Made by a program: the position numbers and the translations under genes. The notes below the pieces were generated by a model. It worked only from the letters and a program-made list of their open reading frames with translations, was not told where the DNA came from and searched no databases. From Pseudomonas tohonis (GTDB taxonomy: Bacteria; Pseudomonadota; Gammaproteobacteria; Pseudomonadales; Pseudomonadaceae), in the NCBI RefSeq assembly GCF_012767755.2, contig NZ_AP023189.1, positions 1,984,001 to 2,048,000 on the forward strand: a stretch of DNA of 64,000 bases, read 5' to 3'. Positions 38,380 to 49,439 of this stretch are shown in pieces (within the stretch, counting starts at the first letter, position 1; the number at the start of each line of letters is the position of its first letter).

Positions 38380-39191
38380 TGCTGGCCTGGGTCGACGGCC
38401 TGCCGGCCGGGTCGCTGTCCCTCAAGGATCGCGGCCTGGCCTACGGCGATGGGCTGTTCGAGACCATCGCCGTGCGCGGTGGTCGACCCGGGCTGCTGGA
38501 GCGTCATCTCGCGCGCCTTGCCGAAGGTGCGCATCGCCTGTCCCTCGAACTCGACCCGCATCTCGTGCGTGAAGAGCTGCTGGCGTTCTGCGCCCAGCAG
38601 GGCGAGGGCGTCGCCAAGCTCATGGTGACCCGTGGCGACGGCCTGCGCGGCTATGCACCGCCCACCACGCCGCCCCGGCGCATCCTCATGGGTAGCGCCT
38701 ATCCCGTTTATCCCGAAACCAACGCCCGGCAAGGCGTCGAACTGTTCCCCTGCGCCACGCGCCTGGCCGAGCAGCCCCTGCTTGCGGGCCTCAAGCACCT
38801 CAACCGCCTGGAGCAGGTGCTGGCGCGAGCGGAATGGCAGGATGCCCGCTTCGCCGAAGGGCTGATGCGCGACGTATCCGGTCGGGTCATCGAAGGGGTG
38901 TTCAGCAACCTCTTCCTGGTCAGTGGCGGCGTATTGATCACCGCCGATCTCGCGCGCAGCGGCGTGGCCGGCGTGATGCGTGCCGAACTGCTGGATCAGG
39001 CCGCGGCCCAGGGCATCGCCACGCGCGTATGCGATATCGAGTACGAGGAACTGCTGGGAGCCGACGAAGTCTTCCTCTGCAACAGCCTCTACGGCGTCTG
39101 GCCCGTGCGCGCCTTCGCCGGGCACGACTGGTCGGTCGGGCCGCTCACCCGTAAACTGCAGGCCCTTGCCCGCGCCCTACTGGATTGCTGA
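38379..39191 (+). CDS. pabC: Aminodeoxychorismate lyase
   Basis: PLP enzyme that forms p-aminobenzoate and pyruvate from 4-amino-4-deoxychorismate in folate synthesis. 270 residues, fold type IV. The PLP Lys is in GLKHLNRLEQV. DRGLAYGDGLFETI is the typical N-terminal motif. Located between fabF and mltG as in E. coli. Confidence 0.94.
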   Translation: MLAWVDGLPAGSLSLKDRGLAYGDGLFETIAVRGGRPGLLERHLARLAEGAHRLSLELDPHLVREELLAFCAQQGEGVAKLMVTRGDGLRGYAPPTTPPRRILMGSAYPVYPETNARQGVELFPCATRLAEQPLLAGLKHLNRLEQVLARAEWQDARFAEGLMRDVSGRVIEGVFSNLFLVSGGVLITADLARSGVAGVMRAELLDQAAAQGIATRVCDIEYEELLGADEVFLCNSLYGVWPVRAFAGHDWSVGPLTRKLQALARALLDC

Positions 39192-39194
39192 TTC

Positions 39195-41858
<2,664 letters not shown>

Positions 41859-41893
41859 AATCCACCGCTGAGCCAGCTAGCCAGGAAAGCCGC

Positions 41894-42250
41894 ATGAGCC
41901 TGCCACCCAATCTGGGCCCGCGTAACGGGATCCTGTCCTTGACCATCAAGGACAAGTCCGTGCTGTATGCCGCCTATATGCCCTTCATCAAGAACGGCGG
42001 CCTGTTCATCCCGACGAACAAGAGCTACAAGCTCGGCGACGAAGTGTTCATGCTCCTCAACCTCATGGACGAGCAGGAAAAGATCCCGGTGGCCGGCAAG
42101 GTCGTCTGGATCACCCCGAAGGGGGCCCAGGGCAACCGTGCCGCCGGCATCGGCGTGCAGTTCAACGATGGCGATACCGGTGCACGCAACAAGATCGAGA
42201 CCTACCTCGCCGGTGCCCTCAAGTCGGACCGCCCCACCCACACCATGTAA
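41894..42250 (+). CDS. pilZ: Type IV pilus assembly protein PilZ
   Basis: 118 residues, exactly the length of the founding PilZ protein needed for type IV pilus biogenesis. Unlike c-di-GMP receptors of the wider family it lacks the N-terminal RxxxR motif, as expected for true PilZ. ATG at 41894 (MSLPPNLGPRNGILSL). The order tmk-holB-pilZ-tatD is typical of Pseudomonas. Confidence 0.95.
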   Translation: MSLPPNLGPRNGILSLTIKDKSVLYAAYMPFIKNGGLFIPTNKSYKLGDEVFMLLNLMDEQEKIPVAGKVVWITPKGAQGNRAAGIGVQFNDGDTGARNKIETYLAGALKSDRPTHTM

Positions 42251-42254
42251 CGCC

Positions 42255-42278
42255 GCGCCGGCCCATCGTGGCCGGCGC
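42255..42278 (+). repeat. Hairpin between pilZ and tatD
   Basis: Nine-base perfect stem GCGCCGGCC/GGCCGGCGC with a six-base loop and no T run. Probably an mRNA-processing or stability hairpin rather than a terminator. Confidence 0.5.
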
Positions 42279-42304
42279 CTCCTGACGTCCAAGTGATCCG
42301 AACC

Positions 42305-43090
42305 ATGCTGGTCGATTCCCACTGCCATCTCGATCGCCTCGATCTCGCCGCTCATGGCGGCTCCCTCGATGCGGCGCTCGAGGCTGCCCGTGCCCGCGGT
42401 GTCGGGCAGTTCCTCTGCATCGGCGTCAGCGCCGACAACGCCGCCGCGGTCAAGGACCTGGCCAGCCGCTATGCCGACGTGCATTGCTCCGTCGGCGTGC
42501 ACCCGCTGGACCTGGCTCCCGGCGAAGCCCCGGCCCTGGATTGGCTGCTGGGTGAGCTCGACCACCCCCGCGTTGCCGCCATCGGCGAGACCGGCCTCGA
42601 CTACCACTACGAGCCCGAGGCCGCCGAGTTGCAACAGCAGGCCTTCCGCCTGCACCTCGAAGCCGCCCGCATCACCGGCAAGCCGGTGGTCGTGCACACC
42701 CGCGAGGCGCGCGCCGATACCCTGGCGCTGCTGCGCGAGGCAGCGCTGCCCCAGGCGGGCGTGCTGCACTGCTTCACCGAGGATTGGGAAATGGCCAAGG
42801 CGGCCCTGGACATCGGCTTCTATATCTCGCTGTCCGGCATCGTCACCTTCCGCAACGCCGAAGCGCTGCGCGAGGTCGCCCGGCAGGTGCCGGCCGACCG
42901 CCTGCTGGTCGAGACCGACTCGCCCTACCTGGCCCCCATTCCGCATCGAGGCAAGCCCAACCTGCCCGAGTACGTGCGGGAGGTCGCCGAGTTCCTCGCA
43001 CAGCTGCGTGGGGTGGAGTTCGAGCACTTCGCCGAGCAGACCACCGACAACTTCCGGCGCCTGTTCCCCCTGGCGCGCCTGGCGGGTTGA
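42305..43090 (+). CDS. tatD: TatD-family metal-dependent deoxyribonuclease (YcfH-like)
   Basis: TIM-barrel hydrolase, 261 residues. Metal ligands are visible as His6 and His8 in VDSHCHLD, Glu in GETGLDYHY, His in VVHTREA and LHCFTE, and Asp in ETDSPYLAP. ATG at 42305 is preferred over GTG at 42293 because relatives start at LVDSHCHLD. Its exact substrate is not given by sequence. Confidence 0.92.
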   Translation: MLVDSHCHLDRLDLAAHGGSLDAALEAARARGVGQFLCIGVSADNAAAVKDLASRYADVHCSVGVHPLDLAPGEAPALDWLLGELDHPRVAAIGETGLDYHYEPEAAELQQQAFRLHLEAARITGKPVVVHTREARADTLALLREAALPQAGVLHCFTEDWEMAKAALDIGFYISLSGIVTFRNAEALREVARQVPADRLLVETDSPYLAPIPHRGKPNLPEYVREVAEFLAQLRGVEFEHFAEQTTDNFRRLFPLARLAG

Positions 43091-43101
43091 AACTCGCGGG
43101 C

Positions 43102-43136
43102 AAAAAAAACCCGGGTTCTGGGGGATGAATCCGGGT
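43102..43136 (-). terminator. Terminator of the RgsA-like RNA
   Basis: On the minus strand ACCCGG (43136-43131), a mismatch, TTC, loop, GAA, a mismatch, CCGGGT (43114-43109), then T8. Oriented away from the TetR gene and towards the tatD 3' end. Confidence 0.85.
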
Positions 43137-43222
43137 CAAGACCATTAGGAGTAAAACAAAGGTACGCGATCCTCGGTACCTTGACTGGTGGGGCACTTGG
43201 GGGGAGATGCCGCACGCCAGTC
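43102..43222 (-). ncRNA. rgsA: Small regulatory RNA, RgsA (P16)
   Basis: A minus-strand RNA of about 121 nt is predicted. It starts with GACTGG (43222-43217), which pairs with CCAGTC further on; then come an unpaired C-rich loop, a second hairpin closed by GGTAC/GTACC, and an intrinsic terminator with eight T residues. I remember RgsA/P16, a RpoS-dependent, Gac-influenced RNA of Pseudomonas, as lying between the tatD gene and the TetR gene, exactly this place. Structure is read from sequence; the name rests on position and remembered features. Confidence 0.75.
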
Positions 43223-43227
43223 ATTTG

Positions 43228-43234
43228 AGTATTG
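43228..43234 (-). promoter_or_regulatory. Possible sigmaS-type -10 of the RgsA-like RNA
   Basis: CAATACT on the minus strand differs from the RpoS -10 consensus CTATACT at one position. It lies about six bases before the predicted RNA 5' end. Confidence 0.5.
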
Positions 43235-43646
43235 GTCAATATCCTCTTGCGTCCAGATGCGATTGCTCGTTTTTTAAACAGATTTGGAATACGCGCAAGG
43301 CGTCTGAGTCCTCAAGCGTCTGCCGACTGGGCTTGTGCCTGCCGGTGACGGCTACGCCCCTTCCTGACCAGGCTGCGCTCAATGGTCGCACCCCGAATCC
43401 ACGCGCTGGCGTGCGTCATCTTTGTGCAGGTGGGTGGCGTTGCGATCCGAAAGCCTACTACGTGTGCGCTTCGCGTTCATCGGTATGACCGCTGCAAGCC
43501 ATCTGGTTCGCGGTTTCCAGGGCCTTCGAGCACGCCCCGAAACATGTCGAACCCATCTGGCAATAGGCTCATAGTCGGATGTTCCGTGCATTTTGGCGCT
43601 AATTAGGCATAATACGCGGCTTGATTTTTGACCCTACAGTCCCTTT
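43235..43646. other. Non-coding spacer upstream of the TetR gene
   Basis: About 410 bases with no convincing gene. Short frames at 43207-43488 and 43379-43606 have no family features. Just before the TetR gene is CATAAT (43608-43613), a probable -10, overlapped by the dyad ATTA-GGCA-TAAT (43602-43613), which may be an operator for autoregulation. The 60 bases upstream of the RgsA-like RNA are AT-rich and probably hold its control sites. Confidence 0.5.
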
Positions 43647-44285
43647 ATGCAGAAAGAACCCCGTAAAGTCCGTGAGTTCCGCCGTCGCGAGCAGGAAATC
43701 CTCGACACCGCTCTGAAACTGTTCCTGGAACAGGGTGAAGACAGCGTCACCGTCGAGATGATCGCCGACGCGGTGGGCATCGGCAAAGGCACCATCTACA
43801 AGCACTTCAAGTCGAAGGCGGAGATCTACCTGCGCCTGATGCTCGATTACGAGCGTGACCTGAACGAGCTGCTGCATTCGGCGGATGTGGACCGTGACAA
43901 GGAAGCGCTGTCGCGCGCCTACTTCGAATTCCGCATGCGTGACCCGCAGCGCTACCGCCTGTTCGACCGCCTGGAAGAGAAGGTGGTGAAGAACAGCCAG
44001 GTGCCCGAGATGGTCGAGCAACTGCACAAGATCCGTGCTTCCAACTTCGAGCGCCTGACCCAGCTGATCAAGGGCCGCATCGCCGAAGGCAAGCTGGAAG
44101 ACGTCCCGCCGTATTTCCACTACTGCGCGGCCTGGGCCCTGGTGCATGGCGCCGTGGCGCTCTACCACTCGCCGTTCTGGAGCAACGTCCTCGAGGACCA
44201 GGAAGGCTTCTTCCAGTTCCTGATGGACATCGGCGTGCGCATGGGCAACAAGCGCAAGCGCGAGAATGACGCCCCATCGGGCTGA
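43647..44285 (+). CDS. TetR/AcrR-family transcriptional regulator
   Basis: 212 residues. The N-terminal helix-turn-helix is clear: RREQEILDTALKLFLEQG, then VTVEMIADAVGIGKGTIYKH with the TetR recognition helix, at about residues 12-58. The C-terminal ligand domain has no recognisable signature. It lies between the RgsA-like RNA and moaA and has no adjacent efflux gene; a fatty-acid or envelope target is possible but unproven. Conserved in this position in Pseudomonas. Confidence 0.9.
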   Translation: MQKEPRKVREFRRREQEILDTALKLFLEQGEDSVTVEMIADAVGIGKGTIYKHFKSKAEIYLRLMLDYERDLNELLHSADVDRDKEALSRAYFEFRMRDPQRYRLFDRLEEKVVKNSQVPEMVEQLHKIRASNFERLTQLIKGRIAEGKLEDVPPYFHYCAAWALVHGAVALYHSPFWSNVLEDQEGFFQFLMDIGVRMGNKRKRENDAPSG

Positions 44286-44371
44286 GTGATCGCGCCCAGC
44301 CGGATGGCAAATGCATGGGACTGGCGATGGGGCGGCGATATACTTCGCCCCATTCCCCGTCGGAGCGTCCC

Positions 44372-45340
44372 ATGATCGTCGACCGCCAAGGCAGGCGCTT
44401 CCGCAACCTGCGCATCAGCCTGACCGCCGCCTGCAACTACGCCTGCACCTACTGCGTGCCGGACGGCAAGCGCCTGGTCGCGGCACAGGACGAGCTTTCC
44501 GCCGAGGCCATGGTGCGCGGCGTCTCCTACCTGATGGAGGCCGCCGGCATCGAGCGCCTGCGCATCACCGGCGGCGAGCCGCTGGTCAGCCCCAAGCTCG
44601 ATCACTTCCTTCGCGGCGTCAGCGGCCTCGGCCTCGAAGACATCAGCCTCACCACCAACGGCCAGCTGCTTTCGCGCAAGCTGCCGCTGCTGGTCGATTG
44701 CGGCATCCGCCGCCTCAACGTTTCCCTCGACACCCTGGATGCCGACGCCTTCCGGGGTATCGCCCGTGGCGGTGACCTGAAGACCGTGCTGCAGGGGCTC
44801 GCCGAGGCCCGGGCGGCGGGGCTGAAGATCAAGCTCAACATGGTGCCCCTGCGTGGCCAGAACCTGGACCAGGTCATGCCGCTGCTGGAGTACTGCCTGG
44901 AGAACGGCTTCGAGCTGCGCTTCATCGAGCTGATGCGCATGGGCCACCTGGCGCGTGATGGCGTCGGCTTCCAGCAGCAGTTCATCGGCCTGGACGAGTT
45001 GCTCCAGTTGATCGGCGAGCGTTACGAGTTCGTCCAGGCCGAAGCGCCGGTGGACGCCACCGCGCTGCGCTATGCGATTCCCGGCCTGGGGCATTTCGGC
45101 ATCATCGCCAACGAGAGCGTGCCGTTCTGCCGCACCTGCTCGCGCCTGCGCCTGTCCTCCACCGGCTGGCTGCACGGCTGCCTGTCATCGAGCAACCGCC
45201 ACTACGTCGGCGACCTGCTGGACAAGCCTCGCCACCAGGCCCTCCCGGGCCTGCAGCGGCTGCTGGTGAAGGCCCTGGCGGACAAACAGGACATCGCCTT
45301 CTCCGGCGGCGTCACCGTCATGAAGATCATCGGCGGCTGA
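44372..45340 (+). CDS. moaA: GTP 3',8-cyclase MoaA
   Basis: Radical SAM enzyme of molybdenum cofactor synthesis. 322 residues. The SAM cluster Cys residues are Cys21, Cys25 and Cys28 in CNYACTYC; a C-terminal cluster is indicated by CRTCSRLRL and a later Cys; the protein ends in Gly-Gly, as functional MoaA does. ATG at 44372 follows CGGAGCG; the frame from 44315 adds 19 residues without homology. No other moa genes are in view. An ATCGGCG/CGCCGAT hairpin spans the stop codon (45329-45348) without a T run. Confidence 0.93.
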   Translation: MIVDRQGRRFRNLRISLTAACNYACTYCVPDGKRLVAAQDELSAEAMVRGVSYLMEAAGIERLRITGGEPLVSPKLDHFLRGVSGLGLEDISLTTNGQLLSRKLPLLVDCGIRRLNVSLDTLDADAFRGIARGGDLKTVLQGLAEARAAGLKIKLNMVPLRGQNLDQVMPLLEYCLENGFELRFIELMRMGHLARDGVGFQQQFIGLDELLQLIGERYEFVQAEAPVDATALRYAIPGLGHFGIIANESVPFCRTCSRLRLSSTGWLHGCLSSSNRHYVGDLLDKPRHQALPGLQRLLVKALADKQDIAFSGGVTVMKIIGG

Positions 45341-45371
45341 ACGCCGATCCCGACGGGCGCGGCGCCACGGT

Positions 45372-46451
45372 TCAGGTCGCACGCTTGCGCTCCTCGTACG
45401 CATCCTCCTCCACCAGCAGCGCCTCGATGTCGGGGAAGCAGCTCTCCATCACGACGACGAGCGTCGGATCGAAGTGACGTCCCGCCTGCTCGCGGATGAA
45501 CGCCTGGGCGCGGTCGGGCTCCCAGGCCCGCTTGTAGGGGCGGTCCATGCGCAGCGCATCGTAGACATCGCAGAGGGCGACTATCCGCGCCGAGAGCGGG
45601 ATGGCCTCGCCGGCCAGGCCGCGTGGGTAGCCGCTGCCGTCCCATTTCTCGTGGTGGCAGTAGGCGATCTCGGCGGCCATCTCGCTGAGCTCGGTGCCGG
45701 GGTCCTCGTGCAGGATGGTGTAGCCGATCACCGGATGTTCCATCATCTGGCTACGCTCCTCTGCCGTCAGCGGGCCCTGCTTGAGGAGGATGTCGTCGCC
45801 GATGCCTATCTTGCCCAGGTCATGCATCGGGGCAGCCAGCCGGATCGTCTCGCACCAGGCATCGGGCATGCCCAGTTTGGCGGCCACCATCGCGGCGGAT
45901 TCCCCGATGCGCATGATGTGATCGCCAGTGTCGTTGTCGCGGTAGCAGGCGGCCCTGCCCAGCGCGCGTATCGCCGAACGGTAGCTTTCCTGCAGTTGCG
46001 CCGTTCGGGCCTGTACCTTGCTCTCCAGGTCTCGATTGAGCTGCTCGAGGCTGGCGGTGGCGTGCGACAGGCTCAGGCAGTTGCGCATCCGCAGGAGCAG
46101 TTCGGGCAGGTCCACCGGCTTGGTCAGGTAATCGTTGGCACCCAGTTCCAGGCCACGCCGACGGTTCTCCGGGTCGTTCAGCGCGGTGAGGATTATCACC
46201 GGGCAGCGCGAGCGGTTCCGGTCACCCAGATGGCCAAGGATTTCAAAGCCGTCGGGTGCCGGCATGTCCAGATCGAGCAAAAGCAGGTCCCATGGATTGG
46301 ACCGCAGCCATTCCAGGCCCGCTGCGGAATCGGTGAAGCTGGTGACATGGCGCAGGCCGAACGCCTTGACGCTGGACTCCAGGAGCCGGAGGTTGGCCAG
46401 GATGTCGTCGATGATGACGATGCGGGTTTCCGGCGAGATGCTAGAGAACAT
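45372..46451 (-). CDS. REC-HD-GYP response regulator (cyclic di-GMP phosphodiesterase)
   Basis: 359 residues. An N-terminal receiver has phospho-acceptor Asp60 in LLLLDLDMP and acidic pair Asp15-Asp16; a short coiled linker (about 125-155) leads to an HD-GYP domain with HDLGKIG and CHHEKWDGSGYP. These motifs are those of active c-di-GMP (or cGAMP) hydrolases. It overlaps the upstream hybrid kinase by 11 bases, so that kinase is the likely phosphodonor. Local c-di-GMP output is opposite to the GGDEF protein at 51453-52433. Confidence 0.92.
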   Translation of the reverse strand: MFSSISPETRIVIIDDILANLRLLESSVKAFGLRHVTSFTDSAAGLEWLRSNPWDLLLLDLDMPAPDGFEILGHLGDRNRSRCPVIILTALNDPENRRRGLELGANDYLTKPVDLPELLLRMRNCLSLSHATASLEQLNRDLESKVQARTAQLQESYRSAIRALGRAACYRDNDTGDHIMRIGESAAMVAAKLGMPDAWCETIRLAAPMHDLGKIGIGDDILLKQGPLTAEERSQMMEHPVIGYTILHEDPGTELSEMAAEIAYCHHEKWDGSGYPRGLAGEAIPLSARIVALCDVYDALRMDRPYKRAWEPDRAQAFIREQAGRHFDPTLVVVMESCFPDIEALLVEEDAYEERKRAT

Positions 46452-49308
46452 CTGACTCCTCCTGAATCATCAGTGAGCTGACCAGCTCGCGCAGCTCCTG
46501 GATATCGATCGGCTTCCTCAGCACCGCTTTGAAGGCGTAATGCTGCAGGGAACGGTGGTCCGGTGCTTCGCTGAGCAGGATGACGGGAACGTCGCTGCCT
46601 CCGGGGAAAGTCTTCAGTCGATCGGTCACCTCGGCGCCCGGCACCTTGCAGTCCATGAGAAGCAGGTCCGGGAGCTCGTTCTCCAGCTCTTGCGCAAGCC
46701 TGTCGCCATGCTCGAACGGCGTGACCCGGGCGAGACCTCGAAGCGCCTGGGCCACCCTTTGCTGGCTGGCCGCTTGGTCATCGAGGTAGTACACGCTCAG
46801 CGGGCTTGGCCCGCTTTTCCTGGGCGCCTCCTCGGGCGCGGCGGCGAGTATGAGTTCGATCCAGAAGCGGCTGCCCACGCCCGGTTCGCTGTGCAGGCCC
46901 ATGCAGCCCTGCATCAGTTCGGCCAGCTCGCGACACAGCGACAGCCCGATCCCGGTGCCCTGTATGGAGGTGTTCTCCTTGCCCAGGCGCTGGAAGGGCT
47001 CGAACAGCGCTTGCTGCAGGGCTGGCTCGACGCCTTCGCCGCCATCCTCCACATACAGGCGCAAGCGCCCATCGATGGTTTCCGTGCCCATCGCCAGCAG
47101 GCCGGCAGGGCGGTTGTACTTGATGCCGTTGGAAAGCAGGTTGATCAGCACCTGGCGCAGGCGCCGGGCATCGGCCATGACGTATACCGGCCCGTCCGGC
47201 AACGCCACGTGCAGGTCGAGGCCCGCCGTTTCCGCCTGTGCGCGGATCATCTCGGAGCATTCGAGCATCAGGGCACCGACTTCCACCGCGCGCAGGATGA
47301 GCCTGGGGGCCTCGGCCTGCAGGCTGGACCAGTCCAGCAGGTCGTCGACCAGCTGTCCCAGGTGTCCGCTGGCCAGCAGGATCTCGTCCAGGGGCTGCGT
47401 GTCCGCCTGCTCCTCCGTGGCCTTCATGCGCAGCAGCTGTGCGAATCCATGGATGGCGTTGAGTGGCGTGCGCAACTCGTGGCTGATGCTGGAGATGAAG
47501 CGTGATTTCGCCTGGCTGGCGGCCTGGGCCTCGCGGGTGCGATGACGCAGGTCTTCCTCCACCTGCTTGAGCACCTGGATGTCCACGAAGGTGCCGGCGG
47601 CAAGACGCCTGTCCGGCTCCTGCTCCAGATGGAGTATCCGGCCGCGGCAGAGCATCCAGAGGGGCGACTCGTCGGGCCCGAGTACACGCAGCTCGAGGTC
47701 GATGCGGGTGAGGTTGCCGATCCGCAGCCCCTGCAGTGCGGCGTCGAGCCTGGGGACGTCCTCGGGTGCTATGCGGGAGAGCAGGTCCGCCCGGCCCAGC
47801 TCGCTGTCAGGCAGACCGAAGCATTTGCAGAACTCCCCGCGAAAGAGCAGGCGGTCCCTCGCCAGGTCGTATTCCCAGAGCCCGGCGGTGACGCTTTCGA
47901 TGACCAGCTCCAGGCGCTGCTGGGCCGAGCTGCGCTGCATTTCGCTGAGACTGAGCTGCTCGCCCATGACCATCACGGATTCGGCCATCTGGTCCAGTTC
48001 GTGGATAGAGGACACCGCACGCCTCGGGTGCCAATCACCCCTGCCGATCCTTCTCAGCATCTCGGCGATGGCGTCGATCGAGTCCCGCAGCTTCTCGCTC
48101 AGGCTTCTCGCCCGCAGCCACATGTAGGTGAAGAAGCACAGGTAGAAGCCGATCATCCCGGCGATCAGCAGGTAGCCGATCGACTGGTAGTGGCCGGCCA
48201 GCGAGTTCGTCGCCGCCATCACTTCGCTCTTGTCCGCCAGTGCGACCAGGCGCCACCCGGCGGGCTGGATCTCGTCCCAGGCGGCCAGGTGCGTCTTGCC
48301 GCGCAGGGTGATCTCCGCATGGCCGCTGGGACTGGCCGCCAGCAGCCCGGCCAGCGCCCTGGTATCGGGGCGCCGCTCCAGGTTGAAGTCGTCCGGCTTG
48401 AAGCGTTCGGTGCGGACCGCCTCCCGGTAGGTATGCCCCGTCAGCTCCCGCAGGTCGAAGTCATGCTCCGCCGCACGGGGCAGCGCCAGGATGTTCATGT
48501 CCTTGCTGACGAGCAGCAGGTAACCGCCCCAGCCGATATGCAGCTTGCCGATCTCCTGGAGGATGCCGTCCACCGTGAGGTCCATCCCGACCACGCCCTC
48601 CAGGAAGTCATCGCGGTAGACGGGGAAGATGGAGGACGCCATCCAGCCGTTGCCGGCCGGGTCGAGGTAGACGTCGGTCCAGCGCTGCAGACGATCCGGG
48701 TTGTGGGCCGCATCCGCCAGGTAATAGAAGTTGTAGCCGGGGATGCGCATGTTGTGCGGGTACTGCAGGTCGGTGCGGAACCACGGGTAGATCCTGTTGT
48801 AGCTGTCCCAGGCGTTGAAATAGAGGCTGGAGATCAGCGGCTGGTGGCGCTTCATCTCTTTCATCAGGGGGTCGAGCATCGAGAGCCGTCGCGCCCTGTC
48901 CTGGCTGGGCGTCCCGGCGGGCGAGAGGCTGGAGTAGAACGACGCCGCTCCCCCCAGGTCCTCGGGGCTGTAGCGGGCGCCATCCTCGGTGGTGGCGAGC
49001 TGCTCGATGGGCGCGACGGAGGGGGTGGAAAGCGCCAGTTCGGCCAGGTGGCCGAACAGTTCGGTGTTGCTCGCGATGTGCGCCAGGTGGTTTTGGATGA
49101 TCTGGGCGTTCTGGTTGGCCGTGGCCTCCAGGCTGTCGAGTGCGTTGTGCTGCAGGTAGGCGATCTGGGCGTCGCGCATCTGCTGGTTGCTCAGCAGGTA
49201 GCAGGTGATCAGTACCGTTTCGACCAGGATCAGCGGCAGCAGAGCGCTTTGCACGAAGGCTTTCCAGATCCACTGGCGCAGGCCGACCTTGCGGGCGATT
49301 CCACTCAT
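46441..49308 (-). CDS. Hybrid sensor histidine kinase with Cache-type sensor and receiver
   Basis: 955 residues: transmembrane helix near 17-38, periplasmic Cache-like domain (about 40-375), second helix near 377-396, HAMP-like linker, PAS domain (about 460-590), HisKA with SHELRTPLNAIHGF, HATPase with NLLSNGIKYN and GTGIGLSLCRELAE, and a C-terminal receiver (about 845-950) with Asp in LLLMDCKVP and Lys in LRKPID. No Hpt domain. The ligand is unknown; Cache domains often bind amines or carboxylates. An AAGGAAAGGAA site precedes the ATG. Confidence 0.9.
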   Translation of the reverse strand: MSGIARKVGLRQWIWKAFVQSALLPLILVETVLITCYLLSNQQMRDAQIAYLQHNALDSLEATANQNAQIIQNHLAHIASNTELFGHLAELALSTPSVAPIEQLATTEDGARYSPEDLGGAASFYSSLSPAGTPSQDRARRLSMLDPLMKEMKRHQPLISSLYFNAWDSYNRIYPWFRTDLQYPHNMRIPGYNFYYLADAAHNPDRLQRWTDVYLDPAGNGWMASSIFPVYRDDFLEGVVGMDLTVDGILQEIGKLHIGWGGYLLLVSKDMNILALPRAAEHDFDLRELTGHTYREAVRTERFKPDDFNLERRPDTRALAGLLAASPSGHAEITLRGKTHLAAWDEIQPAGWRLVALADKSEVMAATNSLAGHYQSIGYLLIAGMIGFYLCFFTYMWLRARSLSEKLRDSIDAIAEMLRRIGRGDWHPRRAVSSIHELDQMAESVMVMGEQLSLSEMQRSSAQQRLELVIESVTAGLWEYDLARDRLLFRGEFCKCFGLPDSELGRADLLSRIAPEDVPRLDAALQGLRIGNLTRIDLELRVLGPDESPLWMLCRGRILHLEQEPDRRLAAGTFVDIQVLKQVEEDLRHRTREAQAASQAKSRFISSISHELRTPLNAIHGFAQLLRMKATEEQADTQPLDEILLASGHLGQLVDDLLDWSSLQAEAPRLILRAVEVGALMLECSEMIRAQAETAGLDLHVALPDGPVYVMADARRLRQVLINLLSNGIKYNRPAGLLAMGTETIDGRLRLYVEDGGEGVEPALQQALFEPFQRLGKENTSIQGTGIGLSLCRELAELMQGCMGLHSEPGVGSRFWIELILAAAPEEAPRKSGPSPLSVYYLDDQAASQQRVAQALRGLARVTPFEHGDRLAQELENELPDLLLMDCKVPGAEVTDRLKTFPGGSDVPVILLSEAPDHRSLQHYAFKAVLRKPIDIQELRELVSSLMIQEESDVL

Positions 49309-49439
49309 TTCCTTTCCTTGCGCGATGCGCCGGACTTTGCCGTATCCACAGGCTAGGCCAGGCTATCCAGCCGGGGCTGCGCCGATCCCGAGCGATCAGA
49401 ACGACTCGAGATAAGCGCAGCGGCGGCTATTGCGATCCG

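Noticed and set aside
43207..43606. Small genes in the spacer before the TetR gene
   Set aside because: Short frames without conserved features; the region is better explained by the small RNA and promoters.
45329..45348. Hairpin at the moaA stop as a terminator
   Set aside because: Seven-base stem without a T run; not convincing as an intrinsic terminator.
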